A DNA stretch of 64,000 nt, from NCBI GenBank assembly GCA_039810245.1, contig JBDHWQ010000007.1, positions 1-64,000 of the forward strand. Direction: 5' to 3'. Shown here in pieces: positions 1 to 9,360 of this stretch. Position numbers and translations under genes: made by a program. Positions within the stretch are counted from its first letter, which is position 1. Each line of letters starts with the position of its first letter. A model generated the notes under the pieces. The model made no database searches. It was given only the letters and a program-made list of their open reading frames with translations, and was not told the origin of the DNA. Origin of the DNA: CALDSL01 sp039810245 (lineage in GTDB: Bacteria > Chloroflexota > Anaerolineae > Anaerolineales > Anaerolineaceae).

Positions 1-7
1 GATAATA

Positions 8-36
8 TTGACAAAACAGGTAATCGTTGTAGTATA
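8..36 (+). promoter_or_regulatory. Candidate sigma70 promoter of the serine protease gene
   Basis: TTGACA at 8-13, a 17-nt spacer and AGTATA at 31-36, in an AT-rich patch next to a GC-rich gene. The predicted transcript would have a leader of about 170 nt before the start at 213. The -10 is imperfect and overlaps other TATA-like hexamers. Confidence 0.45.
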
Positions 37-212
37 TAAATACACTGCTTTCCGCGACATTTCATCGTGCGCACAGGGGGTCCTTATCGCGGCTGCGTTT
101 GCCCAACCGGGTAAATGACGGCCGCAGCCGGCGGATGGCGGCAAAACCAGTTTTGTCCGTAGTTGACTACACAATAGCTGGCCCGGTTATTCATTGAGTG
201 GGAGAAATGACC

Positions 213-1646
213 ATGCCTGAAATACCGTTTTCTGTGCGCGCGGCCGCCCGGCTGCACACGGATGTTCTGCTGCGCCACCCCAATGTGGTGGCGGTAGGCG
301 CGGGCATCCGCCGAAAAGGTGGGAAATCGACCGGGGAGCCGGCCGTGGTGGTGTATGTGTCGCGCAAGCTGCCGCGCGCGCAACTGCTGCCGGGTGAGTT
401 GATCCCGCGGCGCCTCTTTGCCGATGAAGAAGAGGTCGGCACGGATGTGATCCAGGCGGGCGAGCCGCATTTCGTGGCGGTGGACACGAAGCAGTACCGC
501 CCGGTGCGCGGCGGGTGCCAGATCGCCAATGCCTACGGTGGGGCGGGAACGGCCGGTGCCGTGATGTACGACCGGCGCGACCAGCGCCTGGTGCTGCTGA
601 CCAACAACCACGTGCTGACCAACACCGGCGACCCCACTTTTCTGCCGGGGGATACGCGCATCTTCCAGCCCGCCGGCGGCGGGCTGATCGGGGCGAGCAA
701 GCGCGTTGTGCCGATGTTCCGCGCGCCGCTGGGCGCGACGGACCACAACTGGTTTGCCGCCGTGGATGCCGGTATTGTTTCGCTCAACAGTAACATTCCA
801 GCCGAGTTCAACGTGGTGGAGATCAACGGGCAGCACCCGTTTGTGGCGCTGCCGCCCTATGAAGGACTGGACGTGGTGCGCCGCGGCTACCGCACGCAGC
901 TGCGCAACGGCACGGTGGAAGCTGTGGATATGACCGTGATCGTGACCGACTCGAACAAGGCGCGCTACAAGGTTGGTGGCGCGGACTGCGTGTTCTCCAT
1001 CCGCTCGCGCGAGCGCGAGATTTCGGCCATGCCGGGCGATTCCGGTTCGCTGGTGGTTGATTCGGGCGGCGGCGCGGCGCGCGGGCTGGTGTTCGCCAGT
1101 GACAGCCAGTCGGGTGGGCTGACGTGGGCCTGTGAACTGGGCACGGTGATGACCATGCTGGAATTGGACACCCCCTGCACCGGCGCGCTCAACGCGCTGA
1201 TCCGCCGCGCGGTCTACCGGCGGCTGGCTGACCCCTGGGCGCTGGCTGAGTCCGTGCTGGTTGCCGGGGGCAGCAATGCCCTGGTGGCGCGCCAGGCTGA
1301 GATCGTGGACACTTTGCGGCACGGCCACCTGGGCCGGGACGTGGAGGGCTCGGCGGGGCAGGCCGTGGACGCGGCGCTGCACCGCATCGCGCCCGCGCTG
1401 GCGACAGCGATTACCACGGACGAAGATGCGGCCGGGCTGCTGGAGCGCGCGTTTGGCGAGTGGCTGGTGCAGCCCAGCGTGTTCGATATGCTGGAGTACC
1501 GCTTTGAGGAACAAAGCCTGTTTGCTATGACAGCCGCCTTCGAACGGCTGGAGCGGCTGGGCGCCGACCCGCATGATCTGGAAGTGCTTTCGGGCATTTT
1601 CCGGCGCGCTGGCGAGCGTTCGATGCGTGAATTGATGGCCGTGTAA
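213..1646 (+). CDS. Trypsin-like (chymotrypsin-fold) serine protease, intracellular type
   Basis: A 477-residue protein with the landmarks of a trypsin-fold protease: a His motif (TNNHVLTN, about residue 135) and a nucleophile motif GDSGSLVVD (about residue 280). No signal peptide is visible, so it may act in the cytoplasm or leave by another route. The last ~130 residues are helical and not part of the protease fold. ATG 213 is preferred over GTG 198 and ATG 207 because GGGAGA lies 7 nt before it. Substrate unknown. The gene stands alone and ends at a strong hairpin. Confidence 0.75.
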   Translation: MPEIPFSVRAAARLHTDVLLRHPNVVAVGAGIRRKGGKSTGEPAVVVYVSRKLPRAQLLPGELIPRRLFADEEEVGTDVIQAGEPHFVAVDTKQYRPVRGGCQIANAYGGAGTAGAVMYDRRDQRLVLLTNNHVLTNTGDPTFLPGDTRIFQPAGGGLIGASKRVVPMFRAPLGATDHNWFAAVDAGIVSLNSNIPAEFNVVEINGQHPFVALPPYEGLDVVRRGYRTQLRNGTVEAVDMTVIVTDSNKARYKVGGADCVFSIRSREREISAMPGDSGSLVVDSGGGAARGLVFASDSQSGGLTWACELGTVMTMLELDTPCTGALNALIRRAVYRRLADPWALAESVLVAGGSNALVARQAEIVDTLRHGHLGRDVEGSAGQAVDAALHRIAPALATAITTDEDAAGLLERAFGEWLVQPSVFDMLEYRFEEQSLFAMTAAFERLERLGADPHDLEVLSGIFRRAGERSMRELMAV

Positions 1647-1673
1647 GGGGCCGGAAGCAAGAATGGGTGATAA

Positions 1674-1703
1674 AACCAGCCCCGGAAGGCGCCGGGGCTG
1701 GTT
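1674..1703 (+). terminator. Hairpin terminator after the serine protease gene
   Basis: Perfect 12-bp stem (1674-1685 with 1692-1703) around a 6-nt loop, 27 bp past the stop codon. There is no clear T-run, so it may be a terminator-like or mRNA 3'-end stabilising hairpin. The rest of 1647-1916 holds only a TATACT hexamer (1895-1900) that could be the -10 of the next gene. Confidence 0.6.
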
Positions 1704-1916
1704 CCTGCCGGCGCGATCGTGTACTTTGAATGCCCGGGTACTGCGCTGACTGAGACCGGGCATGTTCCCGCTCATTGATGCAGCGGCAGGAACTCATTGG
1801 GCATATATGATACGCATCCGGCTGAAAACTGCCGGCACTTTGATATCCCACGCCAACCAACGTTTTTGATAACCGTTTCCTATCGAAATCTTCGTATACT
1901 ATGGACACGGGGATAA

Positions 1917-3701
1917 TTGACGCTGTCCGAATCCGGCAATCCCTCACTGGCTGACAACATGGCGAGCATTGACCAATCTGCTACTGGCCTGAAAACTTCG
2001 AAGAGAACGCCGGCAGATCTGCCCGGCGTCCGGATACCGATTCGCCTGAAGATCATACTGCCGTACCTGCTGCTGTCGATGGCGCTGGCGGTTGGCGCGG
2101 CGTTTGTGATCACGCGCATTGTTTTTGACTCGCTGGAAGAGCGCTTTACCAACCAATTGGTCGAAAGCGGCAAACTGGCCTCGGAATGGATGTACCGCGA
2201 AGAAGAGCGCATGCTGGCCAACATCCGCCTGCTGGCTAACGCTGGCGGCGTACCTGAGGCGATCGCTGCGCACCAGGCCGAAGAACTGCGCAGGCTGACG
2301 CTGGGGATTGTGGTGGATAACCGGTCAGAGGCCGTGGAATTTTTAGATGCGCGGGGCTACCTGGTGCTGTCGATGCGTCACCGGCCGGGGGGCGACCTGG
2401 AAGAGTATGTGTTTGTCAAAAACGGCGACCAGTCGTTCCTGGACGCGGATTTCGTACGCAAGGTGGTAAAGCAGCAGGCGGATGGCTTCAGCGATAAATA
2501 TTCCGGCCTGTTGCGCAACGAAGCCGGGACGTTCTTTTACATTGCCAGCCCGGTATTCGACACGGCCGGGCAGCAGGCAGGCACCCTGCTGCTGGGCAAA
2601 AGCCTGCCCGCCCTGGCACGCCAGATGCGCGAGGAAACCCTGGCGCAGGTGACGCTGTACGGCCTATCGGGCAGCGTGCTGCACAGCACGTTCCAGCAGG
2701 GCCAGGCTTTGCCGGAAGCGCTGGCCGCCCAGGCGCTGGCGTATCAGGACACGGGCAGCATCCACCGGGAGCTGCAGGTATCGAATATCGATTACCAGGA
2801 ACTGCTTGGCTCGTGGGAAGTGCGCGACAATGTGGATATTGGCGTGTTGGGCGTGTCGTTGCCCAAGAGCTTCTACGTCGAGCCGGAACCGGTGACGCGT
2901 TTCCAGATTGGGCTGCTGGTGAGCCTGGCTTTTTTGTTTGTAATCCTGATGGGCGTACAACTGGCGCGCATCATCACCCGGCCGCTGCTGCGCCTGATGC
3001 AGGCCTCAGCGCAGGTTTCAAACGGCGACCTGGGTGTGCAGGTCCTGCCGCAGTCTAACGATGAGGTGGCGGTTCTGACCGTGGCGTTCAACCAGATGGT
3101 CCAGAAGCTGCAGATTTCGCGCAATGCGCTGCTGAATGCGTATGACTCAACGCTCGAGGGCTGGTCAAAAGCGCTGGAGCTGCGGGATAAGGAAACCAAC
3201 GGCCACACCCTGCGCGTGGCGGAAATGACAGTGGAACTGGCGCGCCGCATGGGGCTGAGCGAAGAGGCGCTGGTGCAGTTGCACCGTGGGGCGCTGCTGC
3301 ACGATATTGGCAAGATGGGTATCCCCGATCAGATTCTGCTGAAGCCGGGGAAACTGACCGACGAGGAATGGGTGATCATGCGCCGGCACACACAGCACGC
3401 GCGCGATATGCTCTGGCCGATTGAATACCTGCGCCCGGCGCTGGATATTCCCTATTACCACCACGAACGCTGGAACGGCAGCGGCTATCCCAATGGGCTG
3501 CGGGGCGAGGAAATCCCGCTCGCGGCGCGTATTTTCGCGGTGGTAGACGTGTGGGACGCGATGACTTCCGAGCGCCCGTATAAAGAGGCGCTTCCAGCGC
3601 AAGAAGCCCTGGCACTGATCGTGGCGGAGCGCGGCGTGCTGTTTGACCCGCGCGTGGTGGATGCTTTCGCCGCCTATATGAACGGCCAGATACCATCTTG
3701 A
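1917..3701 (+). CDS. Membrane HD-GYP domain protein, likely cyclic-di-GMP phosphodiesterase
   Basis: 594 residues. A membrane helix at about 43-65 is followed by a ~220-residue outer sensor region (Cache-like by layout), a second helix near 340, a HAMP linker and a C-terminal HD-GYP domain. The HD pair (LLHDIGKMG), the HHERWNGSGYP segment carrying the GYP triplet and the DVWDAM motif are intact, so c-di-GMP hydrolysis is expected. TTG 1917 has a weak GGGGA before it; ATG 1959 is an alternative that keeps all domains. The surface protein gene follows 25 bp later and may be co-transcribed. Confidence 0.85.
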   Translation: MTLSESGNPSLADNMASIDQSATGLKTSKRTPADLPGVRIPIRLKIILPYLLLSMALAVGAAFVITRIVFDSLEERFTNQLVESGKLASEWMYREEERMLANIRLLANAGGVPEAIAAHQAEELRRLTLGIVVDNRSEAVEFLDARGYLVLSMRHRPGGDLEEYVFVKNGDQSFLDADFVRKVVKQQADGFSDKYSGLLRNEAGTFFYIASPVFDTAGQQAGTLLLGKSLPALARQMREETLAQVTLYGLSGSVLHSTFQQGQALPEALAAQALAYQDTGSIHRELQVSNIDYQELLGSWEVRDNVDIGVLGVSLPKSFYVEPEPVTRFQIGLLVSLAFLFVILMGVQLARIITRPLLRLMQASAQVSNGDLGVQVLPQSNDEVAVLTVAFNQMVQKLQISRNALLNAYDSTLEGWSKALELRDKETNGHTLRVAEMTVELARRMGLSEEALVQLHRGALLHDIGKMGIPDQILLKPGKLTDEEWVIMRRHTQHARDMLWPIEYLRPALDIPYYHHERWNGSGYPNGLRGEEIPLAARIFAVVDVWDAMTSERPYKEALPAQEALALIVAERGVLFDPRVVDAFAAYMNGQIPS

Positions 3702-3726
3702 TGCGGTTGAGCAGGGGGAATCCGTT

Positions 3727-5817
3727 TTGAAAGCATCACGCAGCGCCCAGCCCTCACGCTTCCGGCAGATCTTGCCGGTGGTGGTGCTTTTGGCGGTGCT
3801 GGGCGCGGTGCTGGCGGTGTATGCCGATATCGTGCAGGGCAGCGCGGCCAATGATCTGCTGCTGCCGGTCAGCCTGCATTCCGCCTACGACGCGGATTAT
3901 GGCTATGAGGCGCTCAGCCGGGCGGATCCGCCGATCAGCCTGAACATCATCCGTGATACGATTCTGGATGAGTATCCGCGCCCAACCGACGTGCACGCGC
4001 GGCTGCTGCGCGTGACCCAGGTGGTAAACGCACCGATCGCGACGGCCACGCTGGCCGCCACCAGCGACGGGCGGCTGCCCAACACCATCCCCAGCCTGAC
4101 CTCCAGCCCGCTGGCAATGCGCACGCCTACGCTGGCGAGCACGCCCACCCCACCCGGCACGGCCACCCGCACCCCCACGCTGACGCATGCCCCCAGCGCG
4201 ACGTTCATCTATGCCTACGTGCCGGCGGCCACGCGCACCCCCACGCCCACCGAGCCGGAACCTACGGCCACCCGCGCGCGCAGCAAAACGCCCACCAGCA
4301 CGCCATCCCCTTCCGCTACTTCTACCGGCACCGTAACAGCATCCGCCACGCCGACCGTACCTGCCAGCGCGACTCTGACGCCGACCGGAACGGAAACGCT
4401 CACCGCTACCACAACGATGACCGCTACGCTGACGCCCACGCTCACGGCAACGTCCACGGCTACCGATACCGGAACACCGACGGCAACGGATACGATCACG
4501 CCGACCGCCAGCGAAACGGTGACGGATACGCCGACGCTCACCGCCACTAACACCGATACGCCTACGATCACCAGCACGCCATCTCCAACACCAACGGAGA
4601 CCACGACCGAGACTGCCACCCTGACCGCGACGGCAACGGACACGCTAACGCCTACGCCGGCCGCGACCGCGACCCCCACTGCGACGGCTACCGAGACGCC
4701 GACGGCCACTCCAACGCCAACCGATATGCCGACGGCAACGCCAACCGGGACGCAGACGCCAACCCAAACTGACACGCCTGCTCCGACTGCAACGCATACC
4801 CCCACGCCAACCGCGACAGAGACTGCTACTGCAACGCCGACCGAAGCTCCCACGTCCACGGATACGGACACCCCCACGCCAACCGCTACAGAGACTGCTA
4901 CCGCGACGCCGACCGAAGCTCCCACGTCCACGGATACGGACACCCCCACGCCAACCGCGACAGAGACCGCTACCGCAACGCCGACCGAAGCTCCCACGGA
5001 TACGGATACCCCAACGCCAACCGCGACAGCGATCCCAACCGATACGCCGTTCCCCACGGACACATCGACCCCGACGCCGACGGACACGCTTACCCCGACT
5101 GCCACCGAAACTCTCACGCCCAGCCCAACAGCCACGGCTACGGATACACTGACGCCCACCAGTACGTTCACCGCCACCAGCTCGCCGGCGCCCACGCTTA
5201 CACCCACGCCCGGGGTGCCGGCCTGTTTCGACCCGGGCACGATCAGCGGTCGCCAGGCTTCCGCAGATACATTCATCGACGCGGACCATGCCAGCACCAA
5301 TTACGGCGACGATAAGAAGATGAGTGTCCACCCGGAGAACGGGGCCAAACAGCGCGCGCTGCTGCGTTTTGATTTGAGTGACATTCCATCCAATGCGATC
5401 ATCACCAGCGCCACGCTCTACCTATATGAAAGAGACAACCGCAGCGACCAGGTGATTTTCGTGTACCGGGTGGTGCGCAGCTGGACCGAGACCGGCGCAA
5501 CCTGGAATACTCCCTGGTCTACCCCGGGTGGAGATTTCCTGACCAACCCGGCGTACGCGCTGTTCATCCCCAACCAGAAAGACTGCTCCGCCGCGCTCGA
5601 TCTCACCGAGCTGGCGCAGGGTTGGGTCAGCGGGGCATATCCCAACTACGGAGTACTGCTGTATTCTACCGGGTCGAGCAACAAGATTGACTTTGGCACC
5701 AGAGAAGAGGCCGGCCAATCGCCGCAGATGGTGATTGCGTACACCCTTCCGGTGGGGCAGCGCGGCTTCTGGAACTGGCTGTTGGGGCTAATGGGGCCTG
5801 GCGGGCCAACGGGTTGA
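3727..5817 (+). CDS. Secreted/anchored Thr-Pro-rich surface protein with C-terminal DNRLRE domain
   Basis: 696 residues. A basic N-terminus and one hydrophobic helix (about 15-35) act as signal or anchor. Residues ~120-490 are low-complexity Thr/Pro/Ala/Glu, a likely extended stalk. The C-terminal ~160 residues resemble DNRLRE domains (beta-rich; ASADTFID start, ALLRFDLS core), often found on extracellular proteins. TTG 3727 is chosen because AGGGGGA lies just upstream and no ATG fits the signal segment. The stalk contains a 72-bp tandem repeat (4801-5010). Function beyond surface display is unknown. Confidence 0.75.
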   Translation: MKASRSAQPSRFRQILPVVVLLAVLGAVLAVYADIVQGSAANDLLLPVSLHSAYDADYGYEALSRADPPISLNIIRDTILDEYPRPTDVHARLLRVTQVVNAPIATATLAATSDGRLPNTIPSLTSSPLAMRTPTLASTPTPPGTATRTPTLTHAPSATFIYAYVPAATRTPTPTEPEPTATRARSKTPTSTPSPSATSTGTVTASATPTVPASATLTPTGTETLTATTTMTATLTPTLTATSTATDTGTPTATDTITPTASETVTDTPTLTATNTDTPTITSTPSPTPTETTTETATLTATATDTLTPTPAATATPTATATETPTATPTPTDMPTATPTGTQTPTQTDTPAPTATHTPTPTATETATATPTEAPTSTDTDTPTPTATETATATPTEAPTSTDTDTPTPTATETATATPTEAPTDTDTPTPTATAIPTDTPFPTDTSTPTPTDTLTPTATETLTPSPTATATDTLTPTSTFTATSSPAPTLTPTPGVPACFDPGTISGRQASADTFIDADHASTNYGDDKKMSVHPENGAKQRALLRFDLSDIPSNAIITSATLYLYERDNRSDQVIFVYRVVRSWTETGATWNTPWSTPGGDFLTNPAYALFIPNQKDCSAALDLTELAQGWVSGAYPNYGVLLYSTGSSNKIDFGTREEAGQSPQMVIAYTLPVGQRGFWNWLLGLMGPGGPTG
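4801..5010 (+). repeat. 72-bp tandem repeat, about 3 copies, inside the stalk-coding region
   Basis: Units begin at 4801, 4873 and 4945; the third lacks 6 bp. Each encodes 24 residues rich in Thr, Pro, Ala, Glu and Asp. The copies differ at a few third-codon positions. Reading frame is kept, so copy-number change would alter stalk length. Confidence 0.85.
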
Positions 5818-5922
5818 TTGACCGCCGAGAAGATGCCGGGTTCTTAAGATCATACGGCACGGAAAATACCCCGTGTATGAGGTTTGGCCGTACTGGCGCT
5901 TGCTTAACATTCGAATTATGGT

Positions 5923-5940
5923 TATTCTAAATTTAGAATA
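5923..5940. promoter_or_regulatory. Perfect 18-bp palindrome, PerR/Fur-type operator
   Basis: TATTCTAAATTTAGAATA is a perfect inverted repeat. It is AT-rich like known Fur/PerR boxes and sits just before the Fur-family gene. TAGAAT (5935-5940) inside it could be the -10 hexamer, so binding would block transcription of both the regulator and the catalase. Confidence 0.75.
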
Positions 5941-5975
5941 GTTCCAAGAATTTGAAAACGCAAGAGCCCATCCGC

Positions 5976-6425
5976 ATGGAAGAAACCACCACAGTCTACC
6001 AGGAAATGCTGCGCGAGCATGGCATTCGCCCGTCGTACCAGCGGGTGCGCGTACTGCAGTACCTGCACGAAGCGGCAAACCACCCCACCGCCGAGGTAAT
6101 TTTCGCGCACATCGCGCCGGAGATGCCGTCCCTTTCGCTGGCTACGGTGTACAATACGCTGCATACACTGGTGCATTCCGGGCTGGCGCGCACCGTCAAC
6201 CTGCACGGCGTGGAGACGCGCTACGATGCCAGCACCCACACCCACGGCCATTTTCGCTGCGAGAACTGTGGCACGATCCGCAACTTCCGCATAGACATTG
6301 AAGACTCCCTTTTCGACGAGCTATCCCAATACGAAATTCGCCAGCGTGATGTGTATTTCAGCGGGCTTTGCCCAACCTGCCGTACCCCAATCACCCATCC
6401 ACAGACACAGGAAGGAAAGGAATAA
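5976..6425 (+). CDS. perR: Fur family regulator, PerR-like peroxide sensor
   Basis: 149 residues from ATG 5976. The winged-helix N-terminal half holds the Fur-family segment PSLSLATVYNTL, and the C-terminal half has two CxxC motifs (CENC, CPTC) for the structural zinc. His/Asp-rich stretches (ASTHTHGH) would provide the regulatory metal site. ATG 5976 places about 17 residues before the first conserved Gly, as in known PerR; TTG 5952 is possible but leaves almost no leader. Catalase follows 3 bp downstream and the palindrome at 5923-5940 lies upstream, so PerR rather than iron-sensing Fur is inferred. Confidence 0.85.
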   Translation: MEETTTVYQEMLREHGIRPSYQRVRVLQYLHEAANHPTAEVIFAHIAPEMPSLSLATVYNTLHTLVHSGLARTVNLHGVETRYDASTHTHGHFRCENCGTIRNFRIDIEDSLFDELSQYEIRQRDVYFSGLCPTCRTPITHPQTQEGKE

Positions 6426-6428
6426 CCC

Positions 6429-7892
6429 ATGGAAGAAGACCGGAAAAAATTGACCACTGCTGCCGGGGCACCCGTCCCGGATAATGAGAACGCCATCACC
6501 GCGGGCCCGCGCGGTCCTATGCTGATGCAGGACGTGTGGTACCTGGAAAAGCTGGCGCATTTTGACCGTGAAGTGATCCCCGAACGGCGCATGCACGCCA
6601 AGGGATCGGGCGCGTTTGGCACCTTTACCGTTACCAATGACATCACCCGCTACACGCGCGCCAAGATCTTCTCGGCAGTGGGCAAGCAGACCGAGGTGTT
6701 CACCCGCTTTTCCACCGTGGCCGGCGAGCGCGGCGCGGCGGATGCCGAGCGCGATATCCGTGGCTTTGCCACCAAGTTTTACACCGAAGAAGGCAATTGG
6801 GACCTGGTTGGCAACAATACCCCGGTATTCTTCCTGCGCGATCCACATTTCTTCCCCGACCTGAACCGCGCCGTCAAGCGCGACCCGCGCACCAACATGC
6901 GTTCGGCCACCAACAACTGGGATTTCTGGACCTCGCTGCCCGAGGCGCTGCACCAGATCACCATTACGATGAGCGAACGCGGCCTCCCCTATTCGTACCG
7001 CCACATGGATGGCTTTGGCAGCCACACGTACAGCATGATTAACGCCAACAATGAGCGCGTGTGGGTAAAGTTCCACCTGAAGAATATGCAGGGCATCCGC
7101 AACCTGACCGATGCCGAGGCCGAAGCCATCGTTGCCAAAGATCGCGAAAGCCACCAGCGCGACCTGCTGGAAGCGATTGACCGTGGCGAGTTCCCGCGCT
7201 GGATCATGTACATCCAGGTGATGACCGAGGAACAGGCGCATAACATGCCGTACAACCCGTTCGATCTGACCAAGGTGTGGTATCACGGTGAATTCCCGAT
7301 GATCGAAGTGGGCATTCTGGAGCTGAACCGCAACCCGGAAAACTACTTCCAGGAAGTGGAGCAGGCGGCCTTCACCCCGGCCAACATCGTTCCGGGCATC
7401 GGTTTCTCGCCGGATAAGATGCTGCAGGGGCGGCTGTTCTCGTACGGCGACGCGCAGCGTTACCGCCTGGGCGTCAACCACCACCAGATACCGGTCAACT
7501 TCCCCAAGAATGCGCCAGCCAACGCTTCGCATCGCGATGGACAGATGCGCGTGGACGGCAATCACGGCGCCAAGCAGGGCTACCACCCCAACAGCCTGGG
7601 CGAGTGGCAGGAGCAGCCGGAATACAAAGAGCCGGCGCTGGATCTGTTTGGCTCGGCCAGCAGCTGGAACTTCCGCGAGGACGACAGCGACTACTACACC
7701 CAGCCGGGCAAGCTGTTCCGGTTGATGACCCCGGCGCAGCAGCAGGTACTGTTTGAGAACACCGCGCGCGCCATGGGCGACGCGCCCGAATTTATCAAGC
7801 AGCGCCACATCGCCAACTGCTTCAAGGCCGACCCGGCCTACGGCCAGGGCGTGGCCGCGGCGCTGGGCCTGCCGGTGCAGGTACTCGAGTAA
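6429..7892 (+). CDS. katA: Monofunctional haem catalase (small-subunit, clade 3 type)
   Basis: 487 residues, the usual length of small-subunit catalases. It converts hydrogen peroxide to water and oxygen. The distal His (H56 in RRMHAKG), the Asn of GNNTPVFF and the proximal haem Tyr in RLFSYGDAQRYRLG are all present. A strong AGGAAAGGAA site lies before ATG 6429. Only 3 bp separate it from the PerR-like gene, so both are probably induced together by peroxide through the palindrome at 5923-5940. A long perfect hairpin follows. Confidence 0.95.
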   Translation: MEEDRKKLTTAAGAPVPDNENAITAGPRGPMLMQDVWYLEKLAHFDREVIPERRMHAKGSGAFGTFTVTNDITRYTRAKIFSAVGKQTEVFTRFSTVAGERGAADAERDIRGFATKFYTEEGNWDLVGNNTPVFFLRDPHFFPDLNRAVKRDPRTNMRSATNNWDFWTSLPEALHQITITMSERGLPYSYRHMDGFGSHTYSMINANNERVWVKFHLKNMQGIRNLTDAEAEAIVAKDRESHQRDLLEAIDRGEFPRWIMYIQVMTEEQAHNMPYNPFDLTKVWYHGEFPMIEVGILELNRNPENYFQEVEQAAFTPANIVPGIGFSPDKMLQGRLFSYGDAQRYRLGVNHHQIPVNFPKNAPANASHRDGQMRVDGNHGAKQGYHPNSLGEWQEQPEYKEPALDLFGSASSWNFREDDSDYYTQPGKLFRLMTPAQQQVLFENTARAMGDAPEFIKQRHIANCFKADPAYGQGVAAALGLPVQVLE

Positions 7893-7914
7893 GCGCCAGG
7901 ACAAGAGAACGATA

Positions 7915-7948
7915 CACCTGCCCCCGGCCGCGCGGCCGGGGGCAGGTG
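7915..7948 (+). terminator. Hairpin terminator of the perR-katA operon
   Basis: A perfect 34-nt palindrome (CACCTGCCCCCGG... and its complement) starting 23 bp after the catalase stop. It is very GC-rich, with no T-run after it. Confidence 0.65.
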
Positions 7949-7985
7949 GGTTAACCTATCTGCTAATTTGTTGATACGCCTGGCC

Positions 7986-8011
7986 GCACCCTTCGACGGG
8001 GCTCAGGGTGC
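7986..8011. repeat. REP-like dispersed palindrome
   Basis: GCACCCT and AGGGTGC arms (7986-7992, 8005-8011) around TTCGACGGGGCTC. Sequences of this kind (CCTTCGACxxGCTCAGGG) are common interspersed repeats in environmental bacteria. It lies between convergent genes. Confidence 0.5.
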
Positions 8012-8062
8012 TTCTTTCCTATTTCGAGAGGCTCATCAAGCGTCATCCCGCACGAGCAGGCA

Positions 8063-8692
8063 TTAATTGCTGATGGCGGGGGCCTTGCCGACGTATTCGT
8101 GACCTGCGACCTCACGCAGCAGGAAATTCGCCAGGTCGGCGCGGGTGATGCGCGGCCCCATGCCCGCGCCCACCATGCCCACCTGCACCCGGCCAGTGGC
8201 GGGAGCGTCGGTGAGCATAGGCACGCGCACCACGGTCCAATCCAGCCCGCTGGCGCGCACCAGCGCCACGCTGCGCCGCATATCTTCATACACATTTTTT
8301 GCGGCAGCTTTGAGCAGCACGTTCATCAGCCTGTTGAACAGACCGGGCCGGTCGCCGGGGTCGCCCACGCCCGCGCCGGCGGTGATAACCAGGCGGCATA
8401 CGCCGTGTTTTTGCATGGCGGCGAGGATGGCCTGCATGCCCTGGCTGATATCAAAGGTGGGACGGTTGTGCGCCGGGCCCAGCACGCTGATGACCGCATC
8501 CGCCCCGGCGATAGCGCGGTCGAGGCAGGCGGGGTCAGTGAGGCTGCCCTGCACCAGCGTCAGGCGGTCTTTTTGCGCGGATATTTTGGCCGGGTCGCGC
8601 ACCAGCGCGGTCACCTGGTGGCCGTCTTGCAATGCCTGGCGCAGCAGGTGCTGGCCGGTACGCCCGCTGGCGCCGAAGATGGTCAGTTTCAT
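8063..8692 (-). CDS. NAD(P)H-binding NmrA/SDR-like oxidoreductase
   Basis: 209 residues. The N-terminus MKLTIFGASGRTG has the GxxGxxG nucleotide-binding loop of atypical SDRs. A VISVLGPAH segment and ITAGAGVG segment match the NAD(P)H-binding (NmrA-like) family, and no Tyr-x3-Lys pair is evident. Such proteins act as flavin or quinone reductases or redox sensors. It lies 19 bp behind the TetR gene on the same strand and is probably its regulated target. Confidence 0.8.
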   Translation of the reverse strand: MKLTIFGASGRTGQHLLRQALQDGHQVTALVRDPAKISAQKDRLTLVQGSLTDPACLDRAIAGADAVISVLGPAHNRPTFDISQGMQAILAAMQKHGVCRLVITAGAGVGDPGDRPGLFNRLMNVLLKAAAKNVYEDMRRSVALVRASGLDWTVVRVPMLTDAPATGRVQVGMVGAGMGPRITRADLANFLLREVAGHEYVGKAPAISN

Positions 8693-8711
8693 GGCTTGCT
8701 CCTGAGAGGAT

Positions 8712-9284
8712 CTATACGGATGAACACTGGCGGATCAGGCAGGCGAGCTGGCGGCCGGCTTCGCGCAGCGGATCGCCGCTGTGGAAGGTGCGGCTGAGGA
8801 TGATGGCGCCTTCGATGGCAGCGTTGATCGTCCAAGCCAGGGGGTCAACGTTAGGCTCAGTGATGCCCGCGGCGCGCAGCTTTTCGGCGAAGGCCTCACG
8901 CAGCAGGGTGTAAGCTTCCTGGCAGGCCTGATTGATGCGCTCGTGGGTGGTGGCCGATTCGGACGCCACGGTGGTGATAGGCCCGCCGGCGCGGAAGCCC
9001 GAGACCTCGATGTGGTAGGCGATGGTATTGAGGAAAGTCTGCACCGCCTCGGCCGGGTCTTCGTACTCAGACAGGTGGGCGCGGATGCGCGCGGCGGTAC
9101 GCTGCCCGGCAAAGCGCACAGTTTCGGCCACGATTTCCTCTTTGCCCTCGGGGAAGTAGTAGTAGATCGAGCCTTTGGGCGCGCCACTGGCGCGCACGAT
9201 CTCATTCAGGCCGGTGGCGTGAAAGCCCTGGTTTTCCAGCAGGTCGCAGGTGGTGAGCAGGATCTGTTCGCGGCTGTTGGGCAT
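8712..9284 (-). CDS. TetR family repressor (LmrA/YxaF-like)
   Basis: 190 residues from ATG 9284, preceded by GAGGAG at 9-10 nt; reading further upstream adds a non-homologous stretch. The helix-turn-helix (TGLNEIVRASGAPKGSIYYYF) followed by PEGKEEIV is typical of the LmrA/YxaF branch. The C-terminal half is the ligand-binding all-helical domain. First gene of a two-gene operon with the NmrA-like oxidoreductase; a good promoter with a possible operator lies at 9361-9389. Confidence 0.85.
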   Translation of the reverse strand: MPNSREQILLTTCDLLENQGFHATGLNEIVRASGAPKGSIYYYFPEGKEEIVAETVRFAGQRTAARIRAHLSEYEDPAEAVQTFLNTIAYHIEVSGFRAGGPITTVASESATTHERINQACQEAYTLLREAFAEKLRAAGITEPNVDPLAWTINAAIEGAIILSRTFHSGDPLREAGRQLACLIRQCSSV

Positions 9285-9360
9285 GGGCGCAGGCTCCTCG
9301 TTTTCTCTGCCAGGTGACAAATGGCAGTGCGTGAAAGCAAAAATACGGTACAACGTTACC

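Noticed and set aside
84..1775. Long minus-strand frame opposite the serine protease gene
   Set aside because: Arg/His/Gln-rich shadow of a GC-rich gene; no family features or ribosome site.
4801..5010. Tandem repeats considered as CRISPR
   Set aside because: Repeats are directly adjacent, in frame, without spacers.
4215..5300. Minus-strand Val/Gly/Ser-rich frame opposite the Thr/Pro repeats
   Set aside because: Pure complement of the low-complexity repeat; not a gene.
6321..7904. 527-residue minus-strand frame opposite katA
   Set aside because: Catalase is unmistakable on the plus strand; shadow composition.
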